A DNA stretch of 64,000 nt from Bacteroidales bacterium (lineage in GTDB: Bacteria; Bacteroidota; Bacteroidia; Bacteroidales; UBA3824): contig JAFYDK010000067.1 of the NCBI GenBank assembly GCA_017544805.1, positions 23,943-87,942 of the forward strand, in the 5' to 3' direction. The position numbers were made by a program, and so were the translations under genes. A model generated the notes under the pieces. That model had not been told where the DNA came from. It was given only the letters and a program-made list of their open reading frames with translations, and did not search any database. Position 1 is the first letter of the stretch. Each line of letters opens with the position of its first letter. Of the stretch, positions 28,667 to 37,424 are shown one piece after another.

Positions 28667-29212
28667 ATGAGACATAGAGACAAAATCAACCATTTGGGCA
28701 GAAAATACGGTCATAGGAAATCTATGCTTACTAATATGGCCGTTTCTTTGATTTTTGCTAAAAGAATCAATACTACGGTTGCTAAAGCTAAGGAATTGCG
28801 CACTTTCGTTGAGCCCCTCCTTACCGCTTCTAAAGTTGAGGTTACTTATGCTGAATCAAATGCCAAAAACGACGAAGAAAAAGCGGCTTTCAAAGTAAAA
28901 CGTATGGCTAATCACAGATACATTTTCTCTAAATTGAGAGATAAAAAAGCTGTTAAAGCCCTTTTTGAAACCGTAACTCCGAAAATTTACGACCGTCAAG
29001 GAGGTTACACTCGTATCCTCAAAACAGGTTTCAGACTTGGTGACAATGCTAAAACTTGTTTTATTGAACTCGTAGATTTCAACGAAACTTACTCTCAGGG
29101 CAAAGGCGGTGCTGCTAAAGCTGCTGCTAAAACTACACGCCGTTCACGTAAGAAAAAAACTTCTGCTGCTGAGACTGCTGCTCCCGCTGCAGAGGAAACA
29201 AAAGCTGAATAG
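28667..29212 (+). CDS. rplQ: 50S ribosomal protein L17
   Basis: A protein of 181 residues. The core [21 protein letters not shown] to [17 protein letters not shown] is typical. It is followed by a longer C-terminal tail rich in Ala, Lys and Arg (from about residue 143), as is common in Bacteroidota. Last gene of the ribosomal superoperon. Confidence 0.98.
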   Translation: MRHRDKINHLGRKYGHRKSMLTNMAVSLIFAKRINTTVAKAKELRTFVEPLLTASKVEVTYAESNAKNDEEKAAFKVKRMANHRYIFSKLRDKKAVKALFETVTPKIYDRQGGYTRILKTGFRLGDNAKTCFIELVDFNETYSQGKGGAAKAAAKTTRRSRKKKTSAAETAAPAAEETKAE

Positions 29213-29237
29213 TTTTTGTGAATTTGATATTTCAAGA

Positions 29238-29268
29238 AAGCCGGATTCTTTTAGAGTTCGGTTTTTTT
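29238..29268 (+). terminator. Rho-independent terminator after rplQ
   Basis: CCGGATTC (29241-29248) pairs with GAGTTCGG (29254-29261) over 8 bp with two G-U pairs and a 5-nt loop. Seven T follow at 29262-29268. It closes the alpha operon. Confidence 0.8.
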
Positions 29269-29295
29269 GTTTTTGACTAAAAACGTTTATATTTG
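29266..29295 (+). promoter_or_regulatory. Promoter of the ACT/UPF0210 pair
   Basis: TTTG at 29266-29269 overlaps the terminator T-run; after 18 bp comes a perfect -7 box TATATTTG at 29288-29295. The start would be near 29302, about 25 nt before the ATG at 29328. Confidence 0.6.
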
Positions 29296-29327
29296 CACAA
29301 AATTTTCAAAAAAAACGTTTAAGTAAA

Positions 29328-29600
29328 ATGGACAAAACTATTATTACCGTTGTCGGAAAAGATGCGGTCGGAATAATTGCTAAAGTCTGCACCTACCTTG
29401 CTGACAATGCAATTAATATTTTAGATATTTCGCAAACTATCGTTCAGGGTTATTTTAACATGATGATGATTGTTGATATGCAAAATGCTAAAAAACAACA
29501 TGACGGGATTTCCGCGGATTTAACCGCCCTCGGCTCTCAAATCGGAGTGGTTATCAGATGTCAAAAAGAAGAGATTTTCAACAAAATGCACAGAATCTAA
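29328..29600 (+). CDS. ACT-domain protein (UPF0237 family)
   Basis: A protein of 90 residues consisting of one ACT domain (beta-alpha-beta start ITVVGKDAVGIIAKVCTYLAD, residues about 5-25, then NILDISQTIVQGYFNMMMIV). ACT domains bind small ligands, often amino acids, and regulate a partner. The gene directly precedes the UPF0210 gene (6-bp gap), an association known from many bacteria. It probably regulates that partner; the ligand is unknown. Confidence 0.88.
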   Translation: MDKTIITVVGKDAVGIIAKVCTYLADNAINILDISQTIVQGYFNMMMIVDMQNAKKQHDGISADLTALGSQIGVVIRCQKEEIFNKMHRI

Positions 29601-29606
29601 CCCATT

Positions 29607-30971
29607 ATGATTAATATTTACGAGGTAGCCGAAACCAATATGATGATAGAACACGAAAATCTTGATGTGCGGACTATCACTATGGGTATCAGCCTTTTAG
29701 ATTGTGCTGACGGCAATATTGATGTACTTTGCGGAAATATTAAAAGCAAAATTTCCCGTTATGCCGAAAAACTCGTTTCTACGGGTGAAGCTATTTCCAG
29801 AGAATACGGCATTCCTATCGTTAATAAAAGAATTTCAATAACGCCCGCCGCAATTGTCGGTGCTTCGGCGTGCAAAAGCGAAAAAGATTTCGTTAAAATT
29901 GCTTTGGCATTGGACGAGACCGCTAAAAATATAGGTGTGAATTTTTTAGGCGGTTTTTCTGCTATCGTTTCAAAGGGTATGACTAAAAGCGATGAAATCT
30001 TCATTCATTCAATTCCTGAAGCTTTGTCTTTGACCGAGAGAATTTGCAGCTCCGTTAATGTCGGCTCCACTAAAACGGGTATTAATATGGATGCAGTCCG
30101 TTTGATGGGCCAAACCGTTAAAAAAACAGCGGAATTAACTAAAGATAAAGATTCTTTGGGTTGCGCCAAACTCGTTGTTTTGTGTAATGCGCCTGACGAT
30201 AATCCTTTTATGGCAGGTGCTTTTCACGGAGTTTCGGAGGCTGAAGCTATAATTAATGTTGGTGTCAGCGGTCCGGGCGTTGTGAAATATGCTTTGGAGC
30301 ATTTGGAAAAAGCTGATTTTGAAACCCTTTGCGAAACGATTAAGAAGACGGCTTTCAAAATTACGAGGGTTGGACAATTAGTTGCTCAAGAGGCTTCACG
30401 GCGTTTGGGGGTGCCGTTTGGAATTATTGACCTTTCGCTTGCTCCTACTCCCGCAATAGGCGATTCAGTTGCCGATATTCTCAAAGTCATCGGTCTTGAA
30501 CACCCCGGGGCACCCGGTACAACGGCTGCATTAGCTCTTTTGAACGATCAAGTAAAAAAAGGCGGTGTTATGGCAAGTTCGTATGTCGGCGGTCTTAGCG
30601 GTGCTTTTATTCCCGTGAGCGAGGACCAAGGAATGGTGGATGCTGTTAATGCCGGAGCATTAACGATTGAAAAACTTGAGGCTATGACGTGTGTTTGCTC
30701 CGTAGGTTTGGATATGATAGCAATTCCGGGCGATACCTCGGCTAATACAATTTCTGGTATTATTGCTGATGAAGCTGCTATCGGAATGGTTAATCAAAAG
30801 ACAACTGCCGTTAGAATAATTCCTGTTGAAGGTAAAAAAACGGGAGATACGGTTGATTTCGGCGGACTTTTAGGTCATACACCGATAATGGACGTTAATA
30901 AATTTGACTGTTCGGTTTTTGTTAACAGAAAAGGCAGAATTCCTGCCCCGATTCATAGTTTTAAGAACTAA
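29607..30971 (+). CDS. UPF0210 (PFL) family protein
   Basis: A protein of 454 residues belonging to the UPF0210/PFL family. Recognisable segments are the start [22 protein letters not shown], then [49 protein letters not shown] and the C-terminal [12 protein letters not shown]. The family has a fold related to glycyl-radical enzyme barrels, but no enzymatic activity is firmly established. The ACT-domain gene just upstream suggests ligand control. A shared hairpin terminator follows 3 bp after the stop. Confidence 0.9.
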   Translation: MINIYEVAETNMMIEHENLDVRTITMGISLLDCADGNIDVLCGNIKSKISRYAEKLVSTGEAISREYGIPIVNKRISITPAAIVGASACKSEKDFVKIALALDETAKNIGVNFLGGFSAIVSKGMTKSDEIFIHSIPEALSLTERICSSVNVGSTKTGINMDAVRLMGQTVKKTAELTKDKDSLGCAKLVVLCNAPDDNPFMAGAFHGVSEAEAIINVGVSGPGVVKYALEHLEKADFETLCETIKKTAFKITRVGQLVAQEASRRLGVPFGIIDLSLAPTPAIGDSVADILKVIGLEHPGAPGTTAALALLNDQVKKGGVMASSYVGGLSGAFIPVSEDQGMVDAVNAGALTIEKLEAMTCVCSVGLDMIAIPGDTSANTISGIIADEAAIGMVNQKTTAVRIIPVEGKKTGDTVDFGGLLGHTPIMDVNKFDCSVFVNRKGRIPAPIHSFKN

Positions 30972-30974
30972 AAA

Positions 30975-31006
30975 AAAGAGGAAATCCTTTTCAAGATTTC
31001 CTCTTT
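30975..31006. terminator. Bidirectional terminator between convergent genes
   Basis: Perfect 12-bp stem: AAAGAGGAAATC (30975-30986) and GATTTCCTCTTT (30995-31006), 8-nt loop. It lies between the plus-strand UPF0210 stop (30971) and the minus-strand stop (31012). The A-run on its left (30971-30977) gives a U-run for minus-strand transcripts; on the plus strand TTT...TTTTAAT follows. Confidence 0.8.
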
Positions 31007-31011
31007 GGATT

Positions 31012-31425
31012 TTAATAAATATAAAAATCCACGGGTTCTCCTTCTATTAGCATCTCATTTGATTGATAGTCGTAAATATCCATTGATACGTAATAGGTCG
31101 TATTTTTCTTCAAAAACTTTCCGAGTTGTGCGTATGAAATAGAATGAGAGGTCGTTTGATTTTGGTTCGCAAATGTCTTTAATATTGACTTGCCTACGTA
31201 TATCATATAGCCGTCTTCTCCGTCACCGCGAACTACATTTCCGTTGGCATCGTAAATGGTTAATACAGTGTATATCTGTATGCTGGCTGTGCAGTGGTAT
31301 TCGATATTTACTTGCATGGACTTAACTCCGTTGTTGATTACGTTGTGTTTAACGCTGATTGTTTGTGCAAAACCGATTACACCTAAAAAAGCTGCGAACA
31401 GCAATGTCATAAAAATTTTTTTCAT
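31012..31425 (-). CDS. Small secreted hypothetical protein
   Basis: A protein of 137 residues that I do not recognise. Residues 1-20 are a signal peptide (hydrophobic core then GFAQ). The rest looks beta-rich (alternating hydrophobic strands, several Tyr), compatible with a small Ig-like or beta-sandwich periplasmic or surface protein. No catalytic motif. It is monocistronic, facing the UPF0210 gene and ending at the shared terminator. Confidence 0.78.
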   Translation of the reverse strand: MKKIFMTLLFAAFLGVIGFAQTISVKHNVINNGVKSMQVNIEYHCTASIQIYTVLTIYDANGNVVRGDGEDGYMIYVGKSILKTFANQNQTTSHSISYAQLGKFLKKNTTYYVSMDIYDYQSNEMLIEGEPVDFYIY

Positions 31426-31701
31426 GGTATTAAAAATTTATAAATTAATAGATTATTTTGTTTTTATACTAATTAGATTAAAAAAAACAAAAATTGCACA
31501 AAAAAAATAAAAAAAACGCCCGAATTTTAAATAAAAAAAACGGACGTCTGAAAAAATAGAGGGATATAAAATAATGCCACTAATGTAATAAAAAAAATCG
31601 TATTATTAAAAAAAAGTAAAATTTTTTGTAAAAATATCTCCGTAAAAAGAATTTGCTTTATATTTGTACTTTGAAAGGAAGTTAAAAAATAATATTTTAC
31701 C
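31426..31701. other. AT-rich divergent intergenic region
   Basis: This 276-bp stretch separates the minus-strand secreted protein from the plus-strand Fic-like gene. It is extremely AT-rich with many A/T runs. A TATATTTG (31659-31666) lies about 36 bp before the GTG start at 31702 and could be a -7 box, but no TTTG lies at proper spacing. Nothing else was recognised. Confidence 0.4.
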
Positions 31702-32427
31702 GTGAGTATAGAAGCAGATTTTTATAATACTAACGCTAAATACAAATCGTTAGACATCGAACATCAAATCGGATATACAGGCAATAGATTATATTCTATT
31801 ATAGCTGAGTCAGCGTTTTTCGCCGGTGCTAATCTTGATTTTTACGATATTCGCAGACTTTGCGGAATGGGACTGACTACCGATAACAAAAAATTCTCGG
31901 ATTTTGAAATCGCTGCCGATCTTTTTGATGCGTATTCCTTTGCCTCTAAAAAGGCAAAAATCGGTGCTGTTTTAACGGTTTCTTTATTAAATGATTTTCA
32001 TAGAATGCTCACAAAAAGAACTCAGGATTTTACAGAGGAATCTTCTTTGAAAGAAAATGAACTTTGCGATTTTTGTGAAAGATTTAATATCCTTTGTCAA
32101 AATTTATATACATTAAATCTTCTTGATGGTTATTTTATAAGTTTTGACGCTTTTTACGAAATAGTAAAACTTCAACCTTGGAAAACGGCTAACAACCGTA
32201 TGGCAAAGTTGATAATGAATTATATTCAAAAACGTAATTCTTTGATTCCAACGAGAATCTTGATTTCTCAAAAGGATAGATACAAGGAATTGGTTTCGTC
32301 TATTATTAACGGCGATAATCCTTCAAATGCCCGTTTGACTTTGACGGAATTTCATGTTGAGGCTTTAAACAAAGAAATTTCAGATTTTTTGGCGTATTAT
32401 TCTACTAATACGAATCCTGCCCAATAA
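31702..32427 (+). CDS. Degenerate Fic-family protein (probable pseudoenzyme)
   Basis: A protein of 241 residues with a GTG start. Residues 158-174 (QPWKTANNRMAKLIMN) line up with the Fic active-site motif HxFx(D/E)GNxR followed by xxRLLMN. Here His is Gln158, Phe is Trp160, Asp/Glu is Thr162, Gly is Ala163, while Asn164 and Arg166 are kept. Upstream helices also fit the Fic fold: FDAYSFA and SLLNDFHRMLTKRT correspond to the usual NxxxAxxY and LHRxLxxG regions. With the catalytic His and acidic residue lost, AMP transfer is unlikely. The 3' end overlaps the oppositely oriented CHAT gene by 31 bp. The fold assignment is inference from motif alignment by eye. Confidence 0.6.
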   Translation: MSIEADFYNTNAKYKSLDIEHQIGYTGNRLYSIIAESAFFAGANLDFYDIRRLCGMGLTTDNKKFSDFEIAADLFDAYSFASKKAKIGAVLTVSLLNDFHRMLTKRTQDFTEESSLKENELCDFCERFNILCQNLYTLNLLDGYFISFDAFYEIVKLQPWKTANNRMAKLIMNYIQKRNSLIPTRILISQKDRYKELVSSIINGDNPSNARLTLTEFHVEALNKEISDFLAYYSTNTNPAQ

Positions 32428-35345
32428 TACGGGTGTGAAAATCTGTTGCCTTCTTTTAAATACTCAGTGGCAATTCTAAGGGATTGGTGAGGCGTTTTCC
32501 CGCTTAAAAGTGATGCGTAAAATTTCCTCATAAAAATGGAGGTAGCCTCGTCTGAAATGCTCCAAAGACTCATTAAAACTGATTGAACTCCTGAGAGCTT
32601 AAAACCTCTTTGAAGCCCGAAAATACCGTCGGAATTTACAAATCCTAATCCCGTTTCGCACGCTGACAAAACGGCAAGTTTCGTGTTTGAAAGGTCATAT
32701 TCCGAAATTTCCATTGCAGAGAGAAAACCATCGTCAATGTTTTGCGGTATGTTTTTGTTTTTCAGATAGTTGTTAACACCGGCAAAGACTAATGACGAAG
32801 AAAAAAGCGGTGCATTGAGCTTGTCTTCACCCGAAAAATATTCGTCATAAAAACCGTGTGTGGCAATGTGAATAATTTCTGGACGTTTTTGAACATAGTA
32901 TTTAAAACTTTCCTCAACTGCAGAATCTCCGTAAAAAAATGTAACGTTTTTATCCTTGGCTTTTTTCAGAACATAATCACATTCCTCATAAGCAGCATTC
33001 AAATATTTGTATTCTGAAGTCTTAGCGGGAATTTGCTGACGGAGACAATAACGTGATTTGTCCTTTGAAAAGTACTTTTCTGAAATTTCTTTTTGACGGT
33101 TTAAGTCCATGTCATAATTAATACCGCCAAAGAGTGCGATGCTTGAAAAATCAAAGTTTTCGCTGTTTACATTTGCTGTAATATTTGAAGTTGAAGAAAT
33201 TCTAATCATTTTATAAATGTCGGACATCGTTTTCAGAGAGTCACATTTAAGATTTTCCAAGGCTAACGAATAAAGATACCCCGTGGGTGAAAACCATATT
33301 TTTTTTACGGAAGGAAATTTGTCCAAAATTTTTTTCCATATAAAATCCGTTAAATTTTTGTCAGAATAAATCGACGAAATGCCTTCAGGACTGCGCTCTG
33401 TTAAGGTTTCTTTTAATAGTTTGGAATTTTCGAGTTTGAAATTTTCTAATTCTTTGCTGCTAAAAAGCGGAATTATGAGCGGTTGCTCCGACTGATTGCT
33501 GAAAGCAATGGCAACATAATCATAATTGCAATATTCAGAATGGGACTGAATGAAAGCATCATCGTATTGATAAACTTCGGTAAACTCTACGGCAATTTCA
33601 CCATCTTTTAATGCTGATTTAATCTTTTGAAAATCAGTTGAAAAAGCTTCAGTAACGGTTTCGTCGAAATAATCGCTGAGACTTTTTTCGTAGATTTTGA
33701 TGAGTACATAGATTTCCGCTTTTTCTTGCGGCGTTAAAATCTCTTGAGTCTCAAGAAGTTTACGTTTTAGAGTTATGAGTTCAAAATAATTGTTTTCGAG
33801 TTCTATCGAGAGTTTAGCTACCTTGCGCAAACGGTTTTGCGAGATGAAATTGATGTTTTTTTGTCCGACGGAGGTTTGATAAACTTTTTCCGCAAATTCC
33901 TTGGAGTAATTGCCATCGAGAATAATTGCAGCCGTCAAAATTTTAGAACATGTTTCTTTTAGTTTTGACCAATATTCAGCCAAAGCCTCGGAGTTTAGAT
34001 AGCCGAAGTTTTCTTTGACAATTTCGCTCATTAGCCTCGCACTTTTGATTAAATTTTTTTCCAAAGCGGTTTTATCGCCCGAAAAATATTTTACAAAACC
34101 TTTGTTTTCGTAATAAGCTATTACGTCGGTATTTTTTTCGGAGTTGAAAATCAGCGGGATAAGTTTTTCCGCTTCCGAAATATAATTATCGGTTTTTGAA
34201 TATTTTTTTAATGCGAGATTGCAGTTTAGCAGACCGTTATAATTCTGAAAAGCTATCAGAGAGGTGTCTTGGTGGATTGCTTTTAAGATTTCGTTGGATT
34301 TTTGATAGAGTTGTTCTGCTTTTTTGAAATCAAAATCCTTACAACAATATTCGCCGCCGTGCTGACAAAATTCAGCGGTGTTGAGTCGTATTTCGTTTTT
34401 AAACTTGGTGTCAATGAGTGAAAGAAGTTTGTAAAATTCTTTTTTATTGTTGTTTTTCCAAAGCAATATGATTCTTTCGTCATAATCCCAAATTTCAATA
34501 TTAAGGAATTTGTTACGGTCGAAGTAAGGATCTATTTCCACCCTTTGATCCAAAAACTTATCTATGGCATGAACGGTTGAATCCCAATAAATTAACGCTT
34601 TGTCGTATTGTTTTAGGAATTGGTAATAATTAACTAAGAAATAATAATATTTTCCGTCGGTATTGTACTTGTTTAGTTTGTTTTTAACAAGTTCGTTGTG
34701 TTTTCTTACCGTTAAATCCTTATAATATTCTATTTGCTGAATGTCAGAGCCGGTACGTTGAAGAACGTCAATGATTTTTTGAGAGGAAGAAATATATAGG
34801 GTTGCCTCGGAAGTGTTTGTGGCATATTTTAAAACTTCCTTGTAATATTTAAGTGCTTGATTATAATTGCAGTTACTTCTGTATAAATCGCCGCCTAACA
34901 TTAAAAAATCGGCATAATTGTAGTTGTTGAGCAATTCATCAGAAAAGAAATACGAGAGAGCCTCTTCAAAAACTTGTATGCCTTTGTAAGATTTTCCTAT
35001 TTGGTAGTAAGTGTTTAAAATATAGATATATACTTTTAGAACATAATTTTGGTCATTTAAAATTTTAGTGTATTCAAGGCTTTTGTTCAGACATTTCAAA
35101 CCCATTTCGTCCGTAAAATTTGAATTAGTGGCGTATTTTATGTTTGCTAATGTTGCTTTGTAATAAGACGAATCCGTTTTGATGTTATAAAAATTCAAAA
35201 TGCTGTCCGTAAAAAGAACGGCATTCTTCCAATCTCTTGCCTCTATGAGACTATCAGCCTTTTTGTATAGGTCATTAGTGTTTTGAGCTTGAAGATTCAC
35301 GGATAAAAACACTAATAAAATAGTCGTATATACGAATTGTTTCAT
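32397..35345 (-). CDS. Secreted TPR/CHAT-domain caspase-like protease
   Basis: A protein of 982 residues. Residues 1-20 are a signal peptide (ending LQAQ). Residues about 25-480 are helical repeats of TPR type, and a helical linker follows. The C-terminal CHAT domain (about 680-982) carries the catalytic dyad His830 in IATHGFYDEY and Cys896 in LSACETGLG, plus SVLMSLWSISDEAT and the closing HPYYWAGFVL motif, all typical. CHAT proteases are caspase-like and often act in signalling or defence by cleaving partner proteins. Here the signal peptide places the enzyme in the envelope. The gene has its own promoter-like -7 box only 5 bp before the ATG. Substrate unknown. Confidence 0.88.
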   Translation of the reverse strand: MKQFVYTTILLVFLSVNLQAQNTNDLYKKADSLIEARDWKNAVLFTDSILNFYNIKTDSSYYKATLANIKYATNSNFTDEMGLKCLNKSLEYTKILNDQNYVLKVYIYILNTYYQIGKSYKGIQVFEEALSYFFSDELLNNYNYADFLMLGGDLYRSNCNYNQALKYYKEVLKYATNTSEATLYISSSQKIIDVLQRTGSDIQQIEYYKDLTVRKHNELVKNKLNKYNTDGKYYYFLVNYYQFLKQYDKALIYWDSTVHAIDKFLDQRVEIDPYFDRNKFLNIEIWDYDERIILLWKNNNKKEFYKLLSLIDTKFKNEIRLNTAEFCQHGGEYCCKDFDFKKAEQLYQKSNEILKAIHQDTSLIAFQNYNGLLNCNLALKKYSKTDNYISEAEKLIPLIFNSEKNTDVIAYYENKGFVKYFSGDKTALEKNLIKSARLMSEIVKENFGYLNSEALAEYWSKLKETCSKILTAAIILDGNYSKEFAEKVYQTSVGQKNINFISQNRLRKVAKLSIELENNYFELITLKRKLLETQEILTPQEKAEIYVLIKIYEKSLSDYFDETVTEAFSTDFQKIKSALKDGEIAVEFTEVYQYDDAFIQSHSEYCNYDYVAIAFSNQSEQPLIIPLFSSKELENFKLENSKLLKETLTERSPEGISSIYSDKNLTDFIWKKILDKFPSVKKIWFSPTGYLYSLALENLKCDSLKTMSDIYKMIRISSTSNITANVNSENFDFSSIALFGGINYDMDLNRQKEISEKYFSKDKSRYCLRQQIPAKTSEYKYLNAAYEECDYVLKKAKDKNVTFFYGDSAVEESFKYYVQKRPEIIHIATHGFYDEYFSGEDKLNAPLFSSSLVFAGVNNYLKNKNIPQNIDDGFLSAMEISEYDLSNTKLAVLSACETGLGFVNSDGIFGLQRGFKLSGVQSVLMSLWSISDEATSIFMRKFYASLLSGKTPHQSLRIATEYLKEGNRFSHPYYWAGFVLVE

Positions 35346-35349
35346 ACTG

Positions 35350-35357
35350 CAAATTTA
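35350..35357 (-). promoter_or_regulatory. -7 box directly before the CHAT gene, possibly leaderless
   Basis: On the minus strand TAAATTTG (35357-35350) ends 4 nt before the ATG at 35345. With the usual 5-7 nt between box and start point, transcription would begin at or next to the start codon. No clear TTTG was found at the -33 spacing. Confidence 0.35.
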
Positions 35358-35382
35358 ATTCAATATCCTGAAATTAAAAAAA

Positions 35383-35428
35383 ATACCACTAAAAAAAACT
35401 TGCATAACACAAGTTTTTTTAGCGGTAT
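35383..35428 (-). terminator. Terminator of the chemoreceptor gene
   Basis: Minus strand: ATACCGCTAAAAAAACTTG (35428-35410) pairs with CAAGTTTTTTTTAGTGGTAT (35402-35383) with one extra base and one G-U pair, 7-nt loop, followed by an eight-base T-run. A strong rho-independent terminator 22 bp past the stop codon. Confidence 0.85.
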
Positions 35429-35450
35429 ATTCTTTTTTGAGTGTATTTTT

Positions 35451-37322
35451 TTAATCAACTTTGAAAAACTTTATCATGTCAATAAGTTTTGAGGCTTGAG
35501 TTGAAAGATTTTCGCTGTTAGATGCCATTTCTTCCGAAATTGAGGCAAATTGTTGTGTCGTAGTGTTGAACCTTTGAACGGCGATGTTAATTTGTTCGCT
35601 GCCTGAGGCTTGTTCGCGGCAAGAGGCTGCAATTTCACGCACTAAAGTCGTCGTTCTTTCAATCTCCGGCAAAACTTGTTTGAAAGCCTCGCCCGTTGTT
35701 TGTGCAATACTTTGACCATCTTTTGAAACTTTGTCAATTTCTTTTGCTGCGACGGCACATCTTTCGGCAAGTTTTCTGACCTCGGCTGCTACGACAGCAA
35801 AACCTTTTCCGTGTTCGCCTGCACGAGCTGCTTCAACGGCGGCGTTAAGAGCCAAAATGTTGGTTTGAAAAGCGATTTCGTCGATGATTGAAATTTTAGC
35901 GGCAATATCGTTCATAGCTGAAACTGATTCCAAAGCGGCTTTGCTGCAATTCTGAATCGTTGAAAATGTTTGGAAAGCAATTTTTTCGGTTTCCATTGCG
36001 TTTTCGCTGTTTTGTTGAATGCCCGAGGACATTTCCTCAATTGACGAGGATACCTCTTCCGCACTTGCAGCTTGGTCGTTTGCGCTTTGACTCATGCGCA
36101 TACTTGCCTCATTGAGTTCCGTGCTTGAAGACGAAATTTCAGTAGCACTCGTTTCAATAGATTTAACGATATTTTTAAGATTTTCAGTCATTTGAGCCAT
36201 TGAATTTTGCAACATTCCGACTTCGTCCTGTTTTTCGGTGTATTCAAGTTTTAGGCTTAAATCTCCGTCGGCCAAACGCGTACCATCTTCGATACCGCGT
36301 TTCAAAGGGCTGACGATATTTTTGTCGCTCTTGTGGGCTGTCAAATAAACCAAAAATATACTTACGATAATTCCTAATATCAAGAAAATTCTTGCTGAAG
36401 AAAGCGATTTGTTAATACCGGCAGCGGTTTCAAAAACCATTTTCTGGGCTGCTTCCTGAAGAACTTGAGATTCTTCGGTAACTTGGTCGCTCAAAATCAT
36501 CAATGTTTCAACGTTTCCTAATGCGTTGGCAACAGCGGTGTTGTAAGTGATTGCCTGTTGTAAATATTCGTTACGGATTTTAACGGCTTTTCTGAAAATT
36601 TCAAGGTCAGAGCCGTGGATAAGGTCTGAAATCTTGTTTTGATAATTCGTTTGTTTGGTAATTAAACTTCTTAGAACTTGTTGATCGCGTGCCGAATCCT
36701 TATTAACGCTCGAATAAATATCCCTTATTAATTTTTCTGACAAAACGGCTGCCATACCTGCCTCCGCCAAAACTTTTTTGTTGCCTGAAATATTGGCTTG
36801 AATTGCCAAATTGTTTTGATTATCAGCAACTTTTTGAATTATTTTAACGTATTCTTTACGCATTTGCGTGAGCTTGTTTTCGATGTCAACAGAAATTATT
36901 GTGCTGTTAGCGGTTATTTTTTGAGTAATTTCGTTCATTTTGGTTATATTGACTTTCAGATTCTCGAAAGTCGAGTTCAATTCTTGGTTATCTTTTACAT
37001 TTTGTAATAAAACTTCAAGGTTGTTGAGGTCGTCGATGGCGAGATTCATATTTTCTGTAACCTCGCTAACGTATGAACCTTTTCCGTCCTCTATAATTTT
37101 TTTCAAATTATCAATTGCGGCGTAAGAGTGTTCGTCAACTTGCTCGCTGAATTTCATTATGAAAAGATGTTTTTCTGCCAAATTGGCCGTAGCCTCGTTA
37201 ATTTTACCGGTGCGCAAAAACATTACGAGTGCAACTAAAATCAATGGTAATGTCGCTGCTGTAAGGCTGAAACCGAGTTTTTGTCTGAGCGACAAATTTC
37301 TGAAAGATGTAATTATATCCAT
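35451..37322 (-). CDS. Methyl-accepting chemotaxis protein
   Basis: A protein of 623 residues. A transmembrane helix lies at about 15-37, a helical periplasmic sensor at 38-300, a second transmembrane helix at about 305-325, then HAMP and a long cytoplasmic coiled coil. The signalling tip ([20 protein letters not shown], about residues 485-505) is canonical. The frame is open further upstream to a TTG at 37397. I chose the ATG at 37322 because a promoter -7 box (37362-37369) lies between them. No che genes are near, so its partner CheA/CheW must be encoded elsewhere or it works outside classical chemotaxis. Chemoreceptors are uncommon in Bacteroidales. Confidence 0.92.
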   Translation of the reverse strand: MDIITSFRNLSLRQKLGFSLTAATLPLILVALVMFLRTGKINEATANLAEKHLFIMKFSEQVDEHSYAAIDNLKKIIEDGKGSYVSEVTENMNLAIDDLNNLEVLLQNVKDNQELNSTFENLKVNITKMNEITQKITANSTIISVDIENKLTQMRKEYVKIIQKVADNQNNLAIQANISGNKKVLAEAGMAAVLSEKLIRDIYSSVNKDSARDQQVLRSLITKQTNYQNKISDLIHGSDLEIFRKAVKIRNEYLQQAITYNTAVANALGNVETLMILSDQVTEESQVLQEAAQKMVFETAAGINKSLSSARIFLILGIIVSIFLVYLTAHKSDKNIVSPLKRGIEDGTRLADGDLSLKLEYTEKQDEVGMLQNSMAQMTENLKNIVKSIETSATEISSSSTELNEASMRMSQSANDQAASAEEVSSSIEEMSSGIQQNSENAMETEKIAFQTFSTIQNCSKAALESVSAMNDIAAKISIIDEIAFQTNILALNAAVEAARAGEHGKGFAVVAAEVRKLAERCAVAAKEIDKVSKDGQSIAQTTGEAFKQVLPEIERTTTLVREIAASCREQASGSEQINIAVQRFNTTTQQFASISEEMASNSENLSTQASKLIDMIKFFKVD

Positions 37323-37361
37323 ATTGTACCCAAAAAACTGTGAAACATTAGAAAAACTATG

Positions 37362-37369
37362 CAAAATTA
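37362..37369 (-). promoter_or_regulatory. -7 box upstream of the chemoreceptor gene
   Basis: The minus strand reads TAATTTTG, a perfect TAnnTTTG, about 40 nt before the ATG at 37322. The -33 region lacks a clear TTTG at 17-20 bp. It argues for the ATG start over the more distal TTG. Confidence 0.4.
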
Positions 37370-37424
37370 CACTTTTATTTCCTTGAGTGTTACCCAAAAA
37401 TCCTTTTTTAATGAAAATTTAAGA

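Noticed and set aside
37323..37397. Longer chemoreceptor starting at a TTG
   Set aside because: The extension is not receptor-like and covers a promoter -7 box at 37362-37369; the ATG at 37322 is better.
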